A stretch of 64,000 nucleotides of DNA, from the NCBI RefSeq assembly GCF_038396755.1, contig NZ_CP149822.1:5982001-6046000 (forward strand), written 5' to 3'. The translations under genes and the position numbers were made by a program. Under the pieces are notes generated by a model. That model saw only the letters and a program-made list of their open reading frames with translations. It did no database searches and was not told where the DNA came from. Below, in pieces: positions 36,208 through 44,805 of the stretch; within the stretch, counting starts at the first letter, position 1; the number at the start of each line of letters is the position of its first letter. Source of the stretch: Chitinophaga pollutisoli. GTDB lineage: Bacteria > Bacteroidota > Bacteroidia > Chitinophagales > Chitinophagaceae.

Positions 36208-37380
36208 ATGCAGCAATTAATCTTTTCTGTCATTGCGATGGCGGCTGCCTTGCAGGTTTCCGCGCAGCAAAAGTATACGGTAGACGTGTACATGGCCGGC
36301 CAGGAAGGGCATAAGCTCACGTTGAGTTATGTCCGTAAAGGCGAAAGGCGTTCGGATACGGCCCAGCGCCTCCCCGACGGCGGGCTCCGTTTCAGCGGGG
36401 AGATGGAAGGTCCGGTAGTGGCGGTGATGTTGAACAACCACCCGGCCAGCCGTTTCCAGTTGTCGCAGGGTGGTATGTTCATTCCCGGCCCTTTACTGGA
36501 ATTTGTGCTGGAAGACGGGCGCACTGTTATCAAGGGAACTTCCGAAAAATCGTTCATGGCGATTGCCAAAGGCGGCAAGCTGAACACGGAATTCGCGAAG
36601 TTCCATGCCCGGGAATTGCCGCTGATTGAAAAGAAATGGGAGCTGACGAAAGAAGGCGCCCTGGCTTACAAAGGCGGCGATACCGCGCGTTCCACCGCCT
36701 GCAGGCAGGAAGGGAATGCGCTGGATGCGAAAAGGAAGGAGCTGCAGCGGGAGTATATCGTAAAGCACCCGGGTTCCTTCGTGAGCATGTACTTGCTGAG
36801 CACCCTCTATGAGGAATATACACCGCAAGCGTATGCCGAGGTTTACGGAAAGCTCGCTCCCGCCTGGAAATCGACTTTCTACGGAAAGCTGATCGCCAAC
36901 AAGATCGAAAGCACCCGCGCCACGGCCATCGGCATGCCCGCGATTGATTTCACGAAGAAAGACCTTCAGGGAACAGACTTCTCGCTGTCGTCCCTCAAAG
37001 GGAAGTACGTGCTGGTTGATTTCTGGGGCAGCTGGTGCGGCCCCTGCCGCGCAAGCCACCCGCATATGCGCAAGCTTTACGATCAATACAAGTCGAAAGG
37101 TTTTGAAATCGTAGGTGTTTCTGATGAAAAATCGCCAAGCCTCGAAAGCGCGGAAAAGTCCTGGAAAGGCGCCGTGGAAAAGGATGGGATCAACTGGCTG
37201 CATGTGCTGAACAACTACGGTAAAGGCGATTTCGACCTCGTACAGAAATACGGCATCACCGGTTTTCCCACCAAATTCCTCCTCGACCCCCAGGGCAAGA
37301 TCATCTGGAAGCTCGTGGGCGGTGGTAAGGAAAGCGAAGACCAGCTCGACGGGAAGCTAAAAGAATTATTAGGCCAATAA
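36208..37380 (+). CDS. TlpA-family thioredoxin-like protein with DUF4369-like N-terminus
   Basis: 390 residues with signal peptide (cleavage after VSAQ), a DUF4369-like beta domain (KYTVDVYMAGQEGHKLTLSY), a helical linker, and a thioredoxin domain with WGSWCGPCRASHP (about 274-286) and cis-proline GFPTKF. It is related in plan, though not closely in sequence, to the gene before it (11-bp gap), which gives the operon two redox proteins. A terminator follows at 37408. Confidence 0.88.
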   Translation: MQQLIFSVIAMAAALQVSAQQKYTVDVYMAGQEGHKLTLSYVRKGERRSDTAQRLPDGGLRFSGEMEGPVVAVMLNNHPASRFQLSQGGMFIPGPLLEFVLEDGRTVIKGTSEKSFMAIAKGGKLNTEFAKFHARELPLIEKKWELTKEGALAYKGGDTARSTACRQEGNALDAKRKELQREYIVKHPGSFVSMYLLSTLYEEYTPQAYAEVYGKLAPAWKSTFYGKLIANKIESTRATAIGMPAIDFTKKDLQGTDFSLSSLKGKYVLVDFWGSWCGPCRASHPHMRKLYDQYKSKGFEIVGVSDEKSPSLESAEKSWKGAVEKDGINWLHVLNNYGKGDFDLVQKYGITGFPTKFLLDPQGKIIWKLVGGGKESEDQLDGKLKELLGQ

Positions 37381-37407
37381 CGCGGTTGGTATGATAAGCA
37401 AGAAAAA

Positions 37408-37434
37408 GGGACGCTTCCGGGCGTTCCTTTTTTT
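37408..37434 (+). terminator. Terminator of the SusCD-TlpA operon
   Basis: gggacgc / gcgttcc stem around a short loop (one G-T pair), followed by seven T; it overlaps the end of the convergent regulator gene. Confidence 0.65.
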
Positions 37435-38074
37435 ATGCCTGGATAAGCCCTTGCTGCACGGCCAGCCGGATCATGGACGCCACATTGGGCGAACCGAATT
37501 TCTGTAGGAGGTTTTTGCGGTGGGTTTCTACCGTCAGCGGGCTGAGATGCAGCATAGCGGCGATGTCGGTCGTGGTTTTGCCGTCGGCGATGAGCAGGAG
37601 GATTTCTTTTTCCCGCCGGGTGAGCTGCGGCATCTCCCGAAGCTCCGTGGCGGAGGGTTTGGCCATAATCTCGCGGACGGCTTTGCTGAACGTGAGGAGT
37701 CCTTCATGCGCTTCGCGGATGCAGCGGATGAGCTCGTCGGCCGCCACGTTCTTTAGCAGGTAGCCGGAGGCGCCTTGTTGGAGCATCTGGAGGATCATGC
37801 TGCGCTCAGCGTGATTGCTGAGGGCGAGGATGCGGGTGGCGGGGGAAATGTTCCGGATGTCGCGGCAAAGGTCGAGGCCGCTCGTGTCGGGCAGGGCGAT
37901 GTCGAGCAGAAGGATGTCGGCGTGGGAAGATTGAAGAAATTCCAGGCATTCGCGGCCGCTGCCGAAGCAACCGGCGATCTCCATGCCGGGGGCCGCTTCC
38001 AGCAGTTTCTGCAACCCCTCGGTTATCAGCGGATGGTCGTCTGCAATGGCGATCTGAATGGTTTGTGAAGACAT
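37433..38074 (-). CDS. NarL/FixJ-type response regulator (LuxR HTH)
   Basis: 213 residues: receiver domain with Asp12-Asp13, phospho-acceptor Asp58 (ILLLDIALPDTSG) and a Lys in YLLKNVAADEL, then a LuxR-type helix-turn-helix (LTRREKEILLLIADGKTTTDIAAMLHLSPLTVETHRKNLLQKFG, about 150-193). No histidine kinase is adjacent, so it is an orphan within the window. It faces the SusCD operon tail to tail, so position does not tell its targets. Confidence 0.92.
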   Translation of the reverse strand: MSSQTIQIAIADDHPLITEGLQKLLEAAPGMEIAGCFGSGRECLEFLQSSHADILLLDIALPDTSGLDLCRDIRNISPATRILALSNHAERSMILQMLQQGASGYLLKNVAADELIRCIREAHEGLLTFSKAVREIMAKPSATELREMPQLTRREKEILLLIADGKTTTDIAAMLHLSPLTVETHRKNLLQKFGSPNVASMIRLAVQQGLIQA

Positions 38075-38191
38075 GGCGTTTGCGGGCTGGATGCATCCCG
38101 CGTCTCAAAAATATCAATTATTCGCAACGGCGAGGCATCCCGTTCCGAAACTACCGGGAAACAGGTAGGAAATTTCACCCGGATGAAGGTA

Positions 38192-38222
38192 TTGAACCAG
38201 GCCGGGACTGGTTTTACTTTTG
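38192..38222 (+). promoter_or_regulatory. Promoter of the small lipoprotein gene
   Basis: TTG (38192-38194) followed after 20 bp by TACTTTTG (38215-38222), which fits TAnnTTTG. The ATG is at 38287, leaving a leader of about 60 bp. Confidence 0.5.
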
Positions 38223-38286
38223 TGATGCGCAGTATATCCATGCGCCGCGGCGCTGCTAACCATTACCATTTAAAACAAACGCTTAT

Positions 38287-38676
38287 ATGAAATCATTGAA
38301 ATTGCTCTGCTTGCCGCTGTTAGCCCTTTCGATCGGCCTGGCCGCCTGCGGCGGGAAAGATAAGGACCCCGTACCCGGCGGTTCCGCGAAGAAAGTACAA
38401 TACAAAGCTACCGCCAGCGCGGGCGTGCAATTGTATTCCGCCATATATGGCTACGACCAGTCCATCACCACAGTAACAAGTATCGGCGGTACTACCTGGG
38501 CGAGCCCGGTGATCGATGTGCCTGCTTCCGCCAGGGGCGGCACCTGCGTAGTAGGCGCTGTTGGCGCGAATGCGCAGTCTACGCTGAAAGTAGAAATGTT
38601 CGTCAACGGCGAACTGGTGAAAACGGGTACCTCCAGCGGTACGGCGCTTTCCGCAGGCACTAATTTGGTGTTTTAA
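38287..38676 (+). CDS. Small secreted lipoprotein of unknown function
   Basis: 129 residues with a clear lipobox (LAAC at about 19-22) followed by a charged, glycine-rich tether (GGKDKDPVPGGSAKK). The remaining 90 residues look like a single beta-sandwich of short strands (YKATASAGVQLYSAIYG, TWASPVIDVPA, TLKVEMFVNGELVKTG). Plan and size resemble MmpS/immunoglobulin-like small lipoproteins, but I do not recognise a family. It has its own promoter and terminator and so is a single-gene unit. Confidence 0.75.
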   Translation: MKSLKLLCLPLLALSIGLAACGGKDKDPVPGGSAKKVQYKATASAGVQLYSAIYGYDQSITTVTSIGGTTWASPVIDVPASARGGTCVVGAVGANAQSTLKVEMFVNGELVKTGTSSGTALSAGTNLVF

Positions 38677-38717
38677 CAGGGCATGATAATATCCGCCGTA
38701 ATCGCCAAACGATTAGT

Positions 38718-38751
38718 AAAACCGGCCGGTTTCGCGTCCGGTTTTCGCTTT
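38718..38751 (+). terminator. Hairpin terminator after the small lipoprotein gene
   Basis: aaaaccgg / ccggtttt perfect 8-bp arms (38718-38725 and 38738-38745) with T-rich sequence after. Confidence 0.65.
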
Positions 38752-38806
38752 TTCGTTGAACGGAGTGATGATTTTGATTAAATTGGGGAAAGAAATTCCC
38801 TCCGCC

Positions 38807-39337
38807 ATGCATCCTGCCGACTTCCGCATCCGCCCGCTCGCCAATAACGAAACCACGCTGGCCGCATTATCCGCCTTGTTGATGGAAACGGTGGCCCATG
38901 GGGGTTCCGTGAGTTTTATGCATCCCTTGCCGGAGCATGAAGCGCGGGCTTTCTGGCAGGGATCTTTGGCGGCGGCAGCCAACGGAGGGCGGATCGTCCT
39001 GGGTGCATTTGATGCAGCCGGTAAACTCGCCGGGACGGTGACCCTCCTGCTCGATCTTCCTCCCAACCAGCCCCACCGCGCGGAGATCGCCAAGATGATG
39101 ACCGGCGTCGCCTATCGCGGAAGGGGCATTGCCCGCGCGTTGCTGGCTTTCGCGGAGCAGCTGGCGCTCCAACACGGGCGTACCCTGCTCACCCTCGATA
39201 CGGCGGAAGACGATGGCGCCGCAGGTTTATACGAAAAATCCGGCTACCAGCGAAGCGGCGTCATTCCCGATTTTGCGCTTAAACCCCACGGCGGCCTTAC
39301 CGGTACGATCATTTTCTGGAAGCGGCTCCGTTCCTGA
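38807..39337 (+). CDS. GNAT-family N-acetyltransferase
   Basis: 176 residues from the ATG at 38807 (MHPADFRIRPLANNE), the normal GNAT start; a TTG at 38756 would lengthen it but lies close to the terminator of the previous gene. The acetyl-CoA site is seen as KMMTGVAYRGRGIARALLAFAEQ (about 90-112; motif V-x5-RGxGIA), followed by HGRTLLTLDTAEDDGAAGLYEKSGYQRSGVIPD. The acceptor is unknown. Cytoplasmic, single gene. Confidence 0.85.
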   Translation: MHPADFRIRPLANNETTLAALSALLMETVAHGGSVSFMHPLPEHEARAFWQGSLAAAANGGRIVLGAFDAAGKLAGTVTLLLDLPPNQPHRAEIAKMMTGVAYRGRGIARALLAFAEQLALQHGRTLLTLDTAEDDGAAGLYEKSGYQRSGVIPDFALKPHGGLTGTIIFWKRLRS

Positions 39338-39356
39338 ATAATTATTTTGTTGTAAC

Positions 39357-40187
39357 CTATTCCCCCGGATGCGATTCCCATTTCTCACCATGCGGCACGC
39401 GATATTGCATTTGCGTATATCCATTGATGTTGTAAGCGTCACCCATGCCGTGGTGCGCGCATGCAACCATCCCCGTTACTTTCCCTTGTGTATCACGGGT
39501 AAACTTAAACGTCAAATCCCGTTCTTTTGCAAAAAATACGTCTTGCCGCTCGGGGAAAAGGGACATGGGTTCCCGCGCCGTATGCAGCACCAGCCAGCCA
39601 TTTTCCGCTGAAATAGTGAGCGCATTTTCCGGCCCTTTGTATTTCCCCGAAAAAGCCTGTAAGGTTTCTTTCTTCATTTCCAGTGTTTTTCGCGTATTCT
39701 CGTACGGGGCAGGGCCATGGTCGAAACTCAGTATCCGCGCCATCTTCCACCTTCCTTCCTGTAAAAGCAAAAGGTGCGTAAACTTCGCAAGGCCGTCGCG
39801 GTATTCATGCGTATTCTTCAGGATATAGAAATAATGGCTGCCGGAGATGATAGCGCCGTAAAGCGAATCGTTTTTACGTAAGGGAAACACCATTACCGTA
39901 CCCGGCACCGCTTCCCTGCGCAGGCTGAAATCGTTGCCGGGCTTGCAAAGGCCGTTGGTGAAGCTTTTCATCATCGCGTCTGCCCCGAAGGTAGGGCCGC
40001 CTTTATCGTGGTAAAACTCCACATCGTCCGTCAGCATGGGCCGTATTCCGGACAGGTTGCAGGTATTGTAGCTTTGCCAGAAAAGGCTGTCGGCCGCCAG
40101 TACGGCTTTGGTAACCTCTGCGTCGGATTGCGCGCGGGCTAGCAAACAAAATAGCAGGGCGTTCAGGGTTAAAATGGTACTTTTCAT
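39357..40187 (-). CDS. Secreted SnoaL/NTF2-like (DUF4440-type) protein with C-terminal beta domain
   Basis: 276 residues. ATG 40187 gives a signal peptide (MKSTILTLNALLFCLLARAQ); the frame extends further up without one. The NTF2-like part covers about 22-160 (VLAADSLFWQSYNTCNLSGIRPMLTDDVEFYHDKGG is the usual first helix and strand). The last 100 residues (LQAFSGKYKGPENALTISAENGWLVLH) resemble the small beta domain found after beta-lactamase-like or SnoaL domains (DUF3471-like). Periplasmic, function unknown, no operon partner. Confidence 0.72.
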   Translation of the reverse strand: MKSTILTLNALLFCLLARAQSDAEVTKAVLAADSLFWQSYNTCNLSGIRPMLTDDVEFYHDKGGPTFGADAMMKSFTNGLCKPGNDFSLRREAVPGTVMVFPLRKNDSLYGAIISGSHYFYILKNTHEYRDGLAKFTHLLLLQEGRWKMARILSFDHGPAPYENTRKTLEMKKETLQAFSGKYKGPENALTISAENGWLVLHTAREPMSLFPERQDVFFAKERDLTFKFTRDTQGKVTGMVACAHHGMGDAYNINGYTQMQYRVPHGEKWESHPGE

Positions 40188-40314
40188 GTTGAAAGCGGTT
40201 GAAAAATGACGATGATATAATATTACAGCAAACAACCCGAACTTTTAATTGTTACAGTAGGTTTAACAAGGGAAATTTCAGACAAGAGAAGAAGCCCGGA
40301 AATAACCATCACAC

Positions 40315-41070
40315 ATGAAAAACACCGAAAGATTCAGCGGAAGGGCTGAACATTACATCAAGTACCGACCGCATTACCCGCATGCCATCATTGGCTGCCT
40401 GGAAGAAGCAGGCTGCCTGACCAAAGATTCCATCGTTGCCGATGTCGGCTCCGGAACGGGTATTTCCTGCCTGCCGTTCCTGGAAAACGGCAACGCGGTG
40501 GTGGCTGTAGAGCCCAATACAGAAATGCGCGAAGCCTCCGAGCGTCTGCTCCACGGGTACCCGGGGTTCAGGGCGGTTGCCGGAACGGCGGAAAAGACCA
40601 CCCTGGAAAACGGATCCGCAGATCTCATCGTGGCCGGGCAGGCATTTCATTGGTTCCATGGCAGTGCCGCCAGGAATGAATTTGTGAGGATCGGCCGGCC
40701 GGGAGCATGCACCGTGCTCATGTGGAACGAGCGCGACATCCAGGACCAGCTCGGCAAGGAGTACGACGCCCTGCTGGAAGCCAACGCCGTTGATTACCGG
40801 GAAACCAACCACCGTAACGTTGGCCCCGCGCAGCTGTCGGCCTTCTACTCTCCTTCAGTATACCAGGCCTACACCTTCAGCAATGCACAGCAACTGGACC
40901 TCCCGGGCCTCAAAGGAAGAATGCTGTCTGCCAGCTACGCCCCCCAGCCCGGGCATCCCCTCTATGCGCCGATGATCAGCCAGCTGGAAGACCTCTTCGC
41001 CAAATATGCCAAAAACGGCCTGGTGAAATTCATGTACACCACCCGCCTCTACATCGGGCAACTGACATAA
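40315..41070 (+). CDS. Class I SAM-dependent methyltransferase
   Basis: 251 residues. Motif I is IVADVGSGTGISCLPFL (about 40-56), with the acidic end of strand 2 at VAVEPNTEMR and motif post-II near DLIVAGQAFHWF, typical of methyltransf_11/UbiE-like small-molecule enzymes. The beginning, ERFSGRAEHYIKYRPHYP, is also the usual start of this branch. The acceptor is unknown. Single gene with its own terminator. Confidence 0.88.
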   Translation: MKNTERFSGRAEHYIKYRPHYPHAIIGCLEEAGCLTKDSIVADVGSGTGISCLPFLENGNAVVAVEPNTEMREASERLLHGYPGFRAVAGTAEKTTLENGSADLIVAGQAFHWFHGSAARNEFVRIGRPGACTVLMWNERDIQDQLGKEYDALLEANAVDYRETNHRNVGPAQLSAFYSPSVYQAYTFSNAQQLDLPGLKGRMLSASYAPQPGHPLYAPMISQLEDLFAKYAKNGLVKFMYTTRLYIGQLT

Positions 41071-41095
41071 ATCACGCGTATCCAAAGACATGAAA

Positions 41096-41122
41096 AAAGG
41101 CGCTCCGTGCTGGAGCGCCTTT
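41096..41122. terminator. Bidirectional terminator
   Basis: Perfect 11-bp arms aaaggcgctcc / ggagcgccttt around a 5-bp loop, with A and T runs at both ends, between the methyltransferase gene and the convergent phnA-like gene. Confidence 0.85.
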
Positions 41123-41143
41123 CCTATGCTTGTGAAATCAGCT

Positions 41144-41728
41144 TCACGCGTTTTGCTTGCGGACGTACTTCGTGAGGATCACGATCACCTGTCCTTCGAT
41201 CTTCCCTTCGATCTGCTCCGTATTCTCTGCCACCAGGCGGATGTTTTTCACTACCGTTCCCATTTTGGCATTGAGCGTGGAGCCTTTCACATCCAGGGAT
41301 TTGGTCAGCACCACCGTGTCGCCATGCTGGAGCACGGCGCCGTTGCTGTCGAGATGCAATTCCACCACATCGTCGTTCTCATGCTCGCCGGATGCTTTCG
41401 CCCAGGCGAGCAGCTCGTCGTCGAGGTACATCATGTCGAGCTGTTCCGCCGCCCAGGCTTCTTTGCGGAGGCGGTTCAGCATCCGCCACGATACTACTTG
41501 CACGACGGGTGTTTCGCTCCACATGGAGGTGGCGAGGCATTGCCAGTGCTGCGGATCCAGGGCTTCTTTACGTTCCAGCTGGGCGCGGCATTTGTCGCAG
41601 GCAACGATCTCCGCGTCGCGGCGGGATTCGGGGGAAAAGGGAACTTCGTACACGGACAGTCCTTCCGTGGCGGAGCACATTTCGCAGCTGTTGTTGCTGC
41701 GTGCTTTCAGATCTTCAGGCAGTTTCAT
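41144..41728 (-). CDS. PhnA-domain protein with N-terminal zinc ribbon
   Basis: 194 residues. The zinc ribbon is made of CEMCS (about 15-19) and CDKCR (44-48). The C-terminal 70 residues are the PhnA domain: DSNGAVLQHGDTVVLTKSLDVKGSTLNAKMGTVVKNIRLV, ending EGQVIVILTKYVRK. Despite the name, PhnA is not required for phosphonate use and its function is unsettled. The central part (about 50-120) is longer than in E. coli PhnA (111 residues), as in other Bacteroidota members. Single gene. Confidence 0.88.
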   Translation of the reverse strand: MKLPEDLKARSNNSCEMCSATEGLSVYEVPFSPESRRDAEIVACDKCRAQLERKEALDPQHWQCLATSMWSETPVVQVVSWRMLNRLRKEAWAAEQLDMMYLDDELLAWAKASGEHENDDVVELHLDSNGAVLQHGDTVVLTKSLDVKGSTLNAKMGTVVKNIRLVAENTEQIEGKIEGQVIVILTKYVRKQNA

Positions 41729-41783
41729 TTTCGTCTTGGCTTTAGCGAAGGCGCAAAGGTACGTTTTTCTTTCCGCTTGCCCC

Positions 41784-42725
41784 CTACTTCACTTTTCTAT
41801 ACTGCTCCTGCTCCCATGCGCGCAATAAGAATCCTTCCTTATTGAATATCATGTCTACCGGTGCGTTTTCGTCCCAGAAAAAGAGGGTTTCCGAAGCCGC
41901 TTTCACTGATTCGCGGTGCTGCCCGGCGCTCAGCTGCAACCCGTTCGCTATCGCGGTAACCACTACAGTATCGTTGCTGCCGCTGCGGACATACCTGCCC
42001 GCCAATTTCCCCAGTTTGCCGGCGTCTACATCCACCTGCCGGAAGCGGTGGCGGCGCTGCGCCAGCAGCCAGGTATAGAGGCTGTCGTTGTTATAGGTTT
42101 CCGTCCAGCTGTCGTGCCCTGCTTCGGGGTACACGGTAAACTTAACGCCCGGCTGATAAGGTTTCAGGGCGTCGATCATGCGTGCGCTGGCGCTGAGTTG
42201 TACCACGTTGTCTTTGGCGCCGTGGAAGCACCACACGGGCACGTAACGCATCTTCCAGGCCGTTTCCGGTTGCCCGCCGCCGCAGATAGGCGCGAGGGCC
42301 GCCAGTTCGTTGGGATACCGGGACGCGAACTCCCAGCTGCCGAATCCTCCCATGCTGAGGCCCGTCAGGTATACCCGGTCGGCGTCCACCCGGTGGTTTT
42401 TCTTCAGGTCGAGCAGCAGTTTGTGCAACATGCCTGGATCCCAGCCGCCCTGGTCCGATTGTGGCGACACAACGATTAAAGGATATTTCTTACCGGCTTC
42501 CACCAGTTTGGGAGGCCCGTGCATTTTCACTTTCTCCAGATCCATCCCACGTTCGCCCGAACCATGCAGGAAAATCAGCAATGGCCAGCGCCGGGAGGTA
42601 TCTGCATCATATCCTTCCGGCAATGCCAGCAGGTAACGCAATTCAATAGTTAATTTCGCGGGAGACTGCTGTGCGGACGCATGCAGGCCCAGCAGCAGCA
42701 ACAGGGGTACAAATAGATGTTTCAT
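41784..42725 (-). CDS. Secreted alpha/beta-hydrolase (esterase / dienelactone-hydrolase-like)
   Basis: 313 residues with signal peptide (cleavage after LHASAQQ). The hydrolase core has the oxyanion-loop motif LIFLHGSGERG (about 49-59), the nucleophile elbow GLSMGGFGSW near 123-132, an acidic residue after WCFHGAKDNVV, and His in EAGHDSWTETY. The extra C-terminal 85 residues form a beta-rich appendage. Related proteins include phospholipase/carboxylesterases and feruloyl-esterase-like enzymes, but the substrate is unknown. Confidence 0.82.
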   Translation of the reverse strand: MKHLFVPLLLLLGLHASAQQSPAKLTIELRYLLALPEGYDADTSRRWPLLIFLHGSGERGMDLEKVKMHGPPKLVEAGKKYPLIVVSPQSDQGGWDPGMLHKLLLDLKKNHRVDADRVYLTGLSMGGFGSWEFASRYPNELAALAPICGGGQPETAWKMRYVPVWCFHGAKDNVVQLSASARMIDALKPYQPGVKFTVYPEAGHDSWTETYNNDSLYTWLLAQRRHRFRQVDVDAGKLGKLAGRYVRSGSNDTVVVTAIANGLQLSAGQHRESVKAASETLFFWDENAPVDMIFNKEGFLLRAWEQEQYRKVK

Positions 42726-42838
42726 AACAGGAATTTACGCAATCCCCCGGGCTTTTTATACTACGGCCGTTACAGAATTTTTGGGTGGGAAAGTTGGCAT
42801 GGCCCGGATATTGCGGCTTGCAGGTAAACCTTATCACC

Positions 42839-43276
42839 ATGGACAAGATCAAGGCATTTTTCCAGGCATATGAACAACGATTCATGGATGGCCTGTCGGG
42901 CAAGCCGCAAGACGTGGAAGCCTTCGCCGGCGCATTCGCGGATTATTTCGTGGAATCATCCCCAGTGGGCGTACAGGGCGGAAAAAACGATGACTCCTTC
43001 CGGAAAGCGATGACAGAAGGCTATGATTACTACCGGAAAATCGGCACCAAATCCATGCAAATGACGGGCCTCGATGTCACCAAAATCAATGATACCCATT
43101 GCATCGCAAGGGTACATTGGGATTCCACTTACGATAAGAAAGGTGAAACGGTACGGATCGAATTCGACGTGTGGTACATATTGACTTCCGTTTCCGGCGA
43201 CTACAAGATATTCGCTTACGTTACCGGTGATGAACAAAAAGTACTGCGCGAACATGGATTGATTCCGGAAAGTTGA
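42839..43276 (+). CDS. NTF2-like (SnoaL-type) cytoplasmic protein
   Basis: 145 residues from ATG 42839 (MDKIKAFFQAYEQRFMDG); the upstream ATG at 42785 gives an atypical leader. One cone-shaped NTF2 fold: first helix AFFQAYEQRFMDGLSG, strands DVTKINDTHCIARVHWDSTYDKKGE and IEFDVWYILTSVSGDYKIFAYVTG. Such domains bind or isomerise small molecules; no catalytic pair can be assigned. It lies 34 bp before the DUF721 gene and could share its transcript. Confidence 0.65.
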   Translation: MDKIKAFFQAYEQRFMDGLSGKPQDVEAFAGAFADYFVESSPVGVQGGKNDDSFRKAMTEGYDYYRKIGTKSMQMTGLDVTKINDTHCIARVHWDSTYDKKGETVRIEFDVWYILTSVSGDYKIFAYVTGDEQKVLREHGLIPES

Positions 43277-43298
43277 TGGCGTCCCCGAAAAATGTCGC

Positions 43299-43306
43299 TA
43301 CATTTG
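43299..43306 (+). promoter_or_regulatory. -7 element just before the DUF721 gene
   Basis: TACATTTG fits TAnnTTTG and ends only 4 bp before the ATG at 43311, so transcription from it would start at or next to the start codon (leaderless message). Confidence 0.45.
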
Positions 43307-43310
43307 CGCT

Positions 43311-43598
43311 ATGCGAAACAATCTTGTCAGCATGGGCGACGCCCTGCGGGAGTATCTCAATAAAAGCCGTCTCAAACCGCGCCTCATGGAGGTGCGTATC
43401 CAGGAAAACTGGGAGCAGGTGGTGGGTAAAACCATCGCGAGGTACACTGAAAGCGTTCACCTGTACGATGGCAAGCTGGTGATTGTTACTACGGTAGCAC
43501 CCCTCAAGCAGGAGCTGAATTATTCCAAAGACCGGATCGCCGGACTGGTGAATGATATGCTGGGGGAAAAAGTAGTGACGGAAGTGATCATCCGTTAA
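43311..43598 (+). CDS. DUF721 (DciA-like) protein
   Basis: 95 residues: LVSMGDALREYLNKSRLKPRLMEVRIQENWEQVVGKTIARYTESVHLYDGKLVIVT. The pattern 'W-x-x-VVG-x-x-IA-x-x-T-x-x-x-x-x-x-GKLVI' is the core of DUF721, the domain of DciA, which loads the replicative helicase DnaB in most bacteria that lack DnaC/DnaI. Bacteroidota carry short versions like this one. Its end overlaps the convergent DUF4252 gene by 11 bp. Confidence 0.85.
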   Translation: MRNNLVSMGDALREYLNKSRLKPRLMEVRIQENWEQVVGKTIARYTESVHLYDGKLVIVTTVAPLKQELNYSKDRIAGLVNDMLGEKVVTEVIIR

Positions 43599-44118
43599 CC
43601 GTGACCTTCACATCATTGGAAATCGCCTGAACAATTTTGGAAAGATCGTCCATCGTGAGTTTGGTGCGTAGGTGCATCATCATCATATCTCCTTCTTCCT
43701 GTACAAGCACCACTAAATTATCGATCCTGTCTTCATTTTTGCCGTTGCTGAGCAGGTGGACATTGGCGTTTTTGTGACGGATTTCCGCCAGCAGTTCGAA
43801 CTTGTTGTTTAGCTCCAGCTTTTGTTTCAGGCCGTTAATCGTTTCGCTGGAAAATGTGCCATAGTCCATATCGAGCGCATAGAATCTTACCCTTCTCACT
43901 TTTTTCAATGCCCATTTAATGTCTTTCATACTGCCGTCGAAAGCATGGTCGGGAATGAACCAGCTGACTACGCGGAACGTGAGGAAGCCGAGGCCGATTT
44001 TATGGGTAGACGCTACGTCGTAATGCTGTACCATGAACTGGCGGAGCGTTTTACGCTGCGCGTTGGCGGTGGTGGCAAACAAGATGCATGCGGTGGCGGC
44101 GATAATGGAGCGAATCAT
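43588..44118 (-). CDS. DUF4252 protein, exported
   Basis: 176 residues with a signal peptide (cleavage after FATTANA). Matches the DUF4252 pattern: VVSWFIPDHAFDGSMKDIKWALKKVRRVRFYALDM, a strand-rich middle (LNNKFELLAEIRHKNANVHLLSNGKNEDRIDNLVVLVQEEGDMMMMHLRTKLTMDDLSKIV). Function unknown. It is the last of a four-gene unit led by an ECF sigma factor, whose target it may be. Confidence 0.82.
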   Translation of the reverse strand: MIRSIIAATACILFATTANAQRKTLRQFMVQHYDVASTHKIGLGFLTFRVVSWFIPDHAFDGSMKDIKWALKKVRRVRFYALDMDYGTFSSETINGLKQKLELNNKFELLAEIRHKNANVHLLSNGKNEDRIDNLVVLVQEEGDMMMMHLRTKLTMDDLSKIVQAISNDVKVTVNG

Positions 44119-44201
44119 GGATGTTTGTTTTTTCAGGTAAAGGATGGATGGGAGGAAAAGCGGCCGCGGATGGAAGACGGCGGCTTGTCCGGTTCATAAG
44201 G

Positions 44202-44753
44202 TCATTTCTTGCCTTTGGGTCCTTTCGGTCCCTTGCTGTCGAGCTTGCCCAGGTTTTCGAACCCGTCGATATTCATGTTGCCCGCGATCTCGGAAATCTC
44301 TTCGATGGAGAAATCTCCCATCAGCAAAAGCGCCAGGAACTCGTTCGTACTGCCCACGAGCATCACCAGCTCGGCGATGTTGCCTTTGGTGTTCTCGCGG
44401 ACCATGAACTTCAGGTCGGTGTCTTTGTCGCGCAGGCTCATCAGTTCTTCCATACCCGATGTCAGGAACTGGGCGGCTTCGCGATACAGGCGCTGGCCGT
44501 CTTTGGTGTCTTCCTTGATCAGGATGCGCAGGCCTTTAAGCTTGCTGGCCAGGGACAATACCTTTTTGGCGTCCGGGTCGTCGGCACTCACTTTCGAAAA
44601 CATGGAAAACATTTTCGGCGTGATGTTGATGACGGTGAAAGACTGGTCGTTCTGGTACTTCTGGAAGAACTTGTCGATGGTGGTTTGCGCCAGGGCCAGC
44701 TGGCTGCTGCACAATAGGCATAGTAAGGCGACCAGTGGAATGAGACGTTTCAT
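44202..44753 (-). CDS. DUF4252 protein, exported (paralogue)
   Basis: 183 residues, signal peptide ending SQLALAQ, then TTIDKFFQKYQNDQSFTVINITPKMFSMFSKV and SKLKGLRILIKEDTKDGQRLYREAAQFLTS, the typical DUF4252 start, and NTKGNIAELVMLVGSTNEFLALLLMGDFSIEEISEIAG toward the end. The C-terminus is a lysine/glycine-rich tail (KGPKGPKGKK). It shares the fold, not close sequence, with the next gene. Lies 52 bp after the anti-sigma-like gene. Confidence 0.85.
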   Translation of the reverse strand: MKRLIPLVALLCLLCSSQLALAQTTIDKFFQKYQNDQSFTVINITPKMFSMFSKVSADDPDAKKVLSLASKLKGLRILIKEDTKDGQRLYREAAQFLTSGMEELMSLRDKDTDLKFMVRENTKGNIAELVMLVGSTNEFLALLLMGDFSIEEISEIAGNMNIDGFENLGKLDSKGPKGPKGKK

Positions 44754-44805
44754 GTGAAAAAAATTAGTGAATCAATCAAGGTTATAATCATACTAGAATG
44801 GGCGT

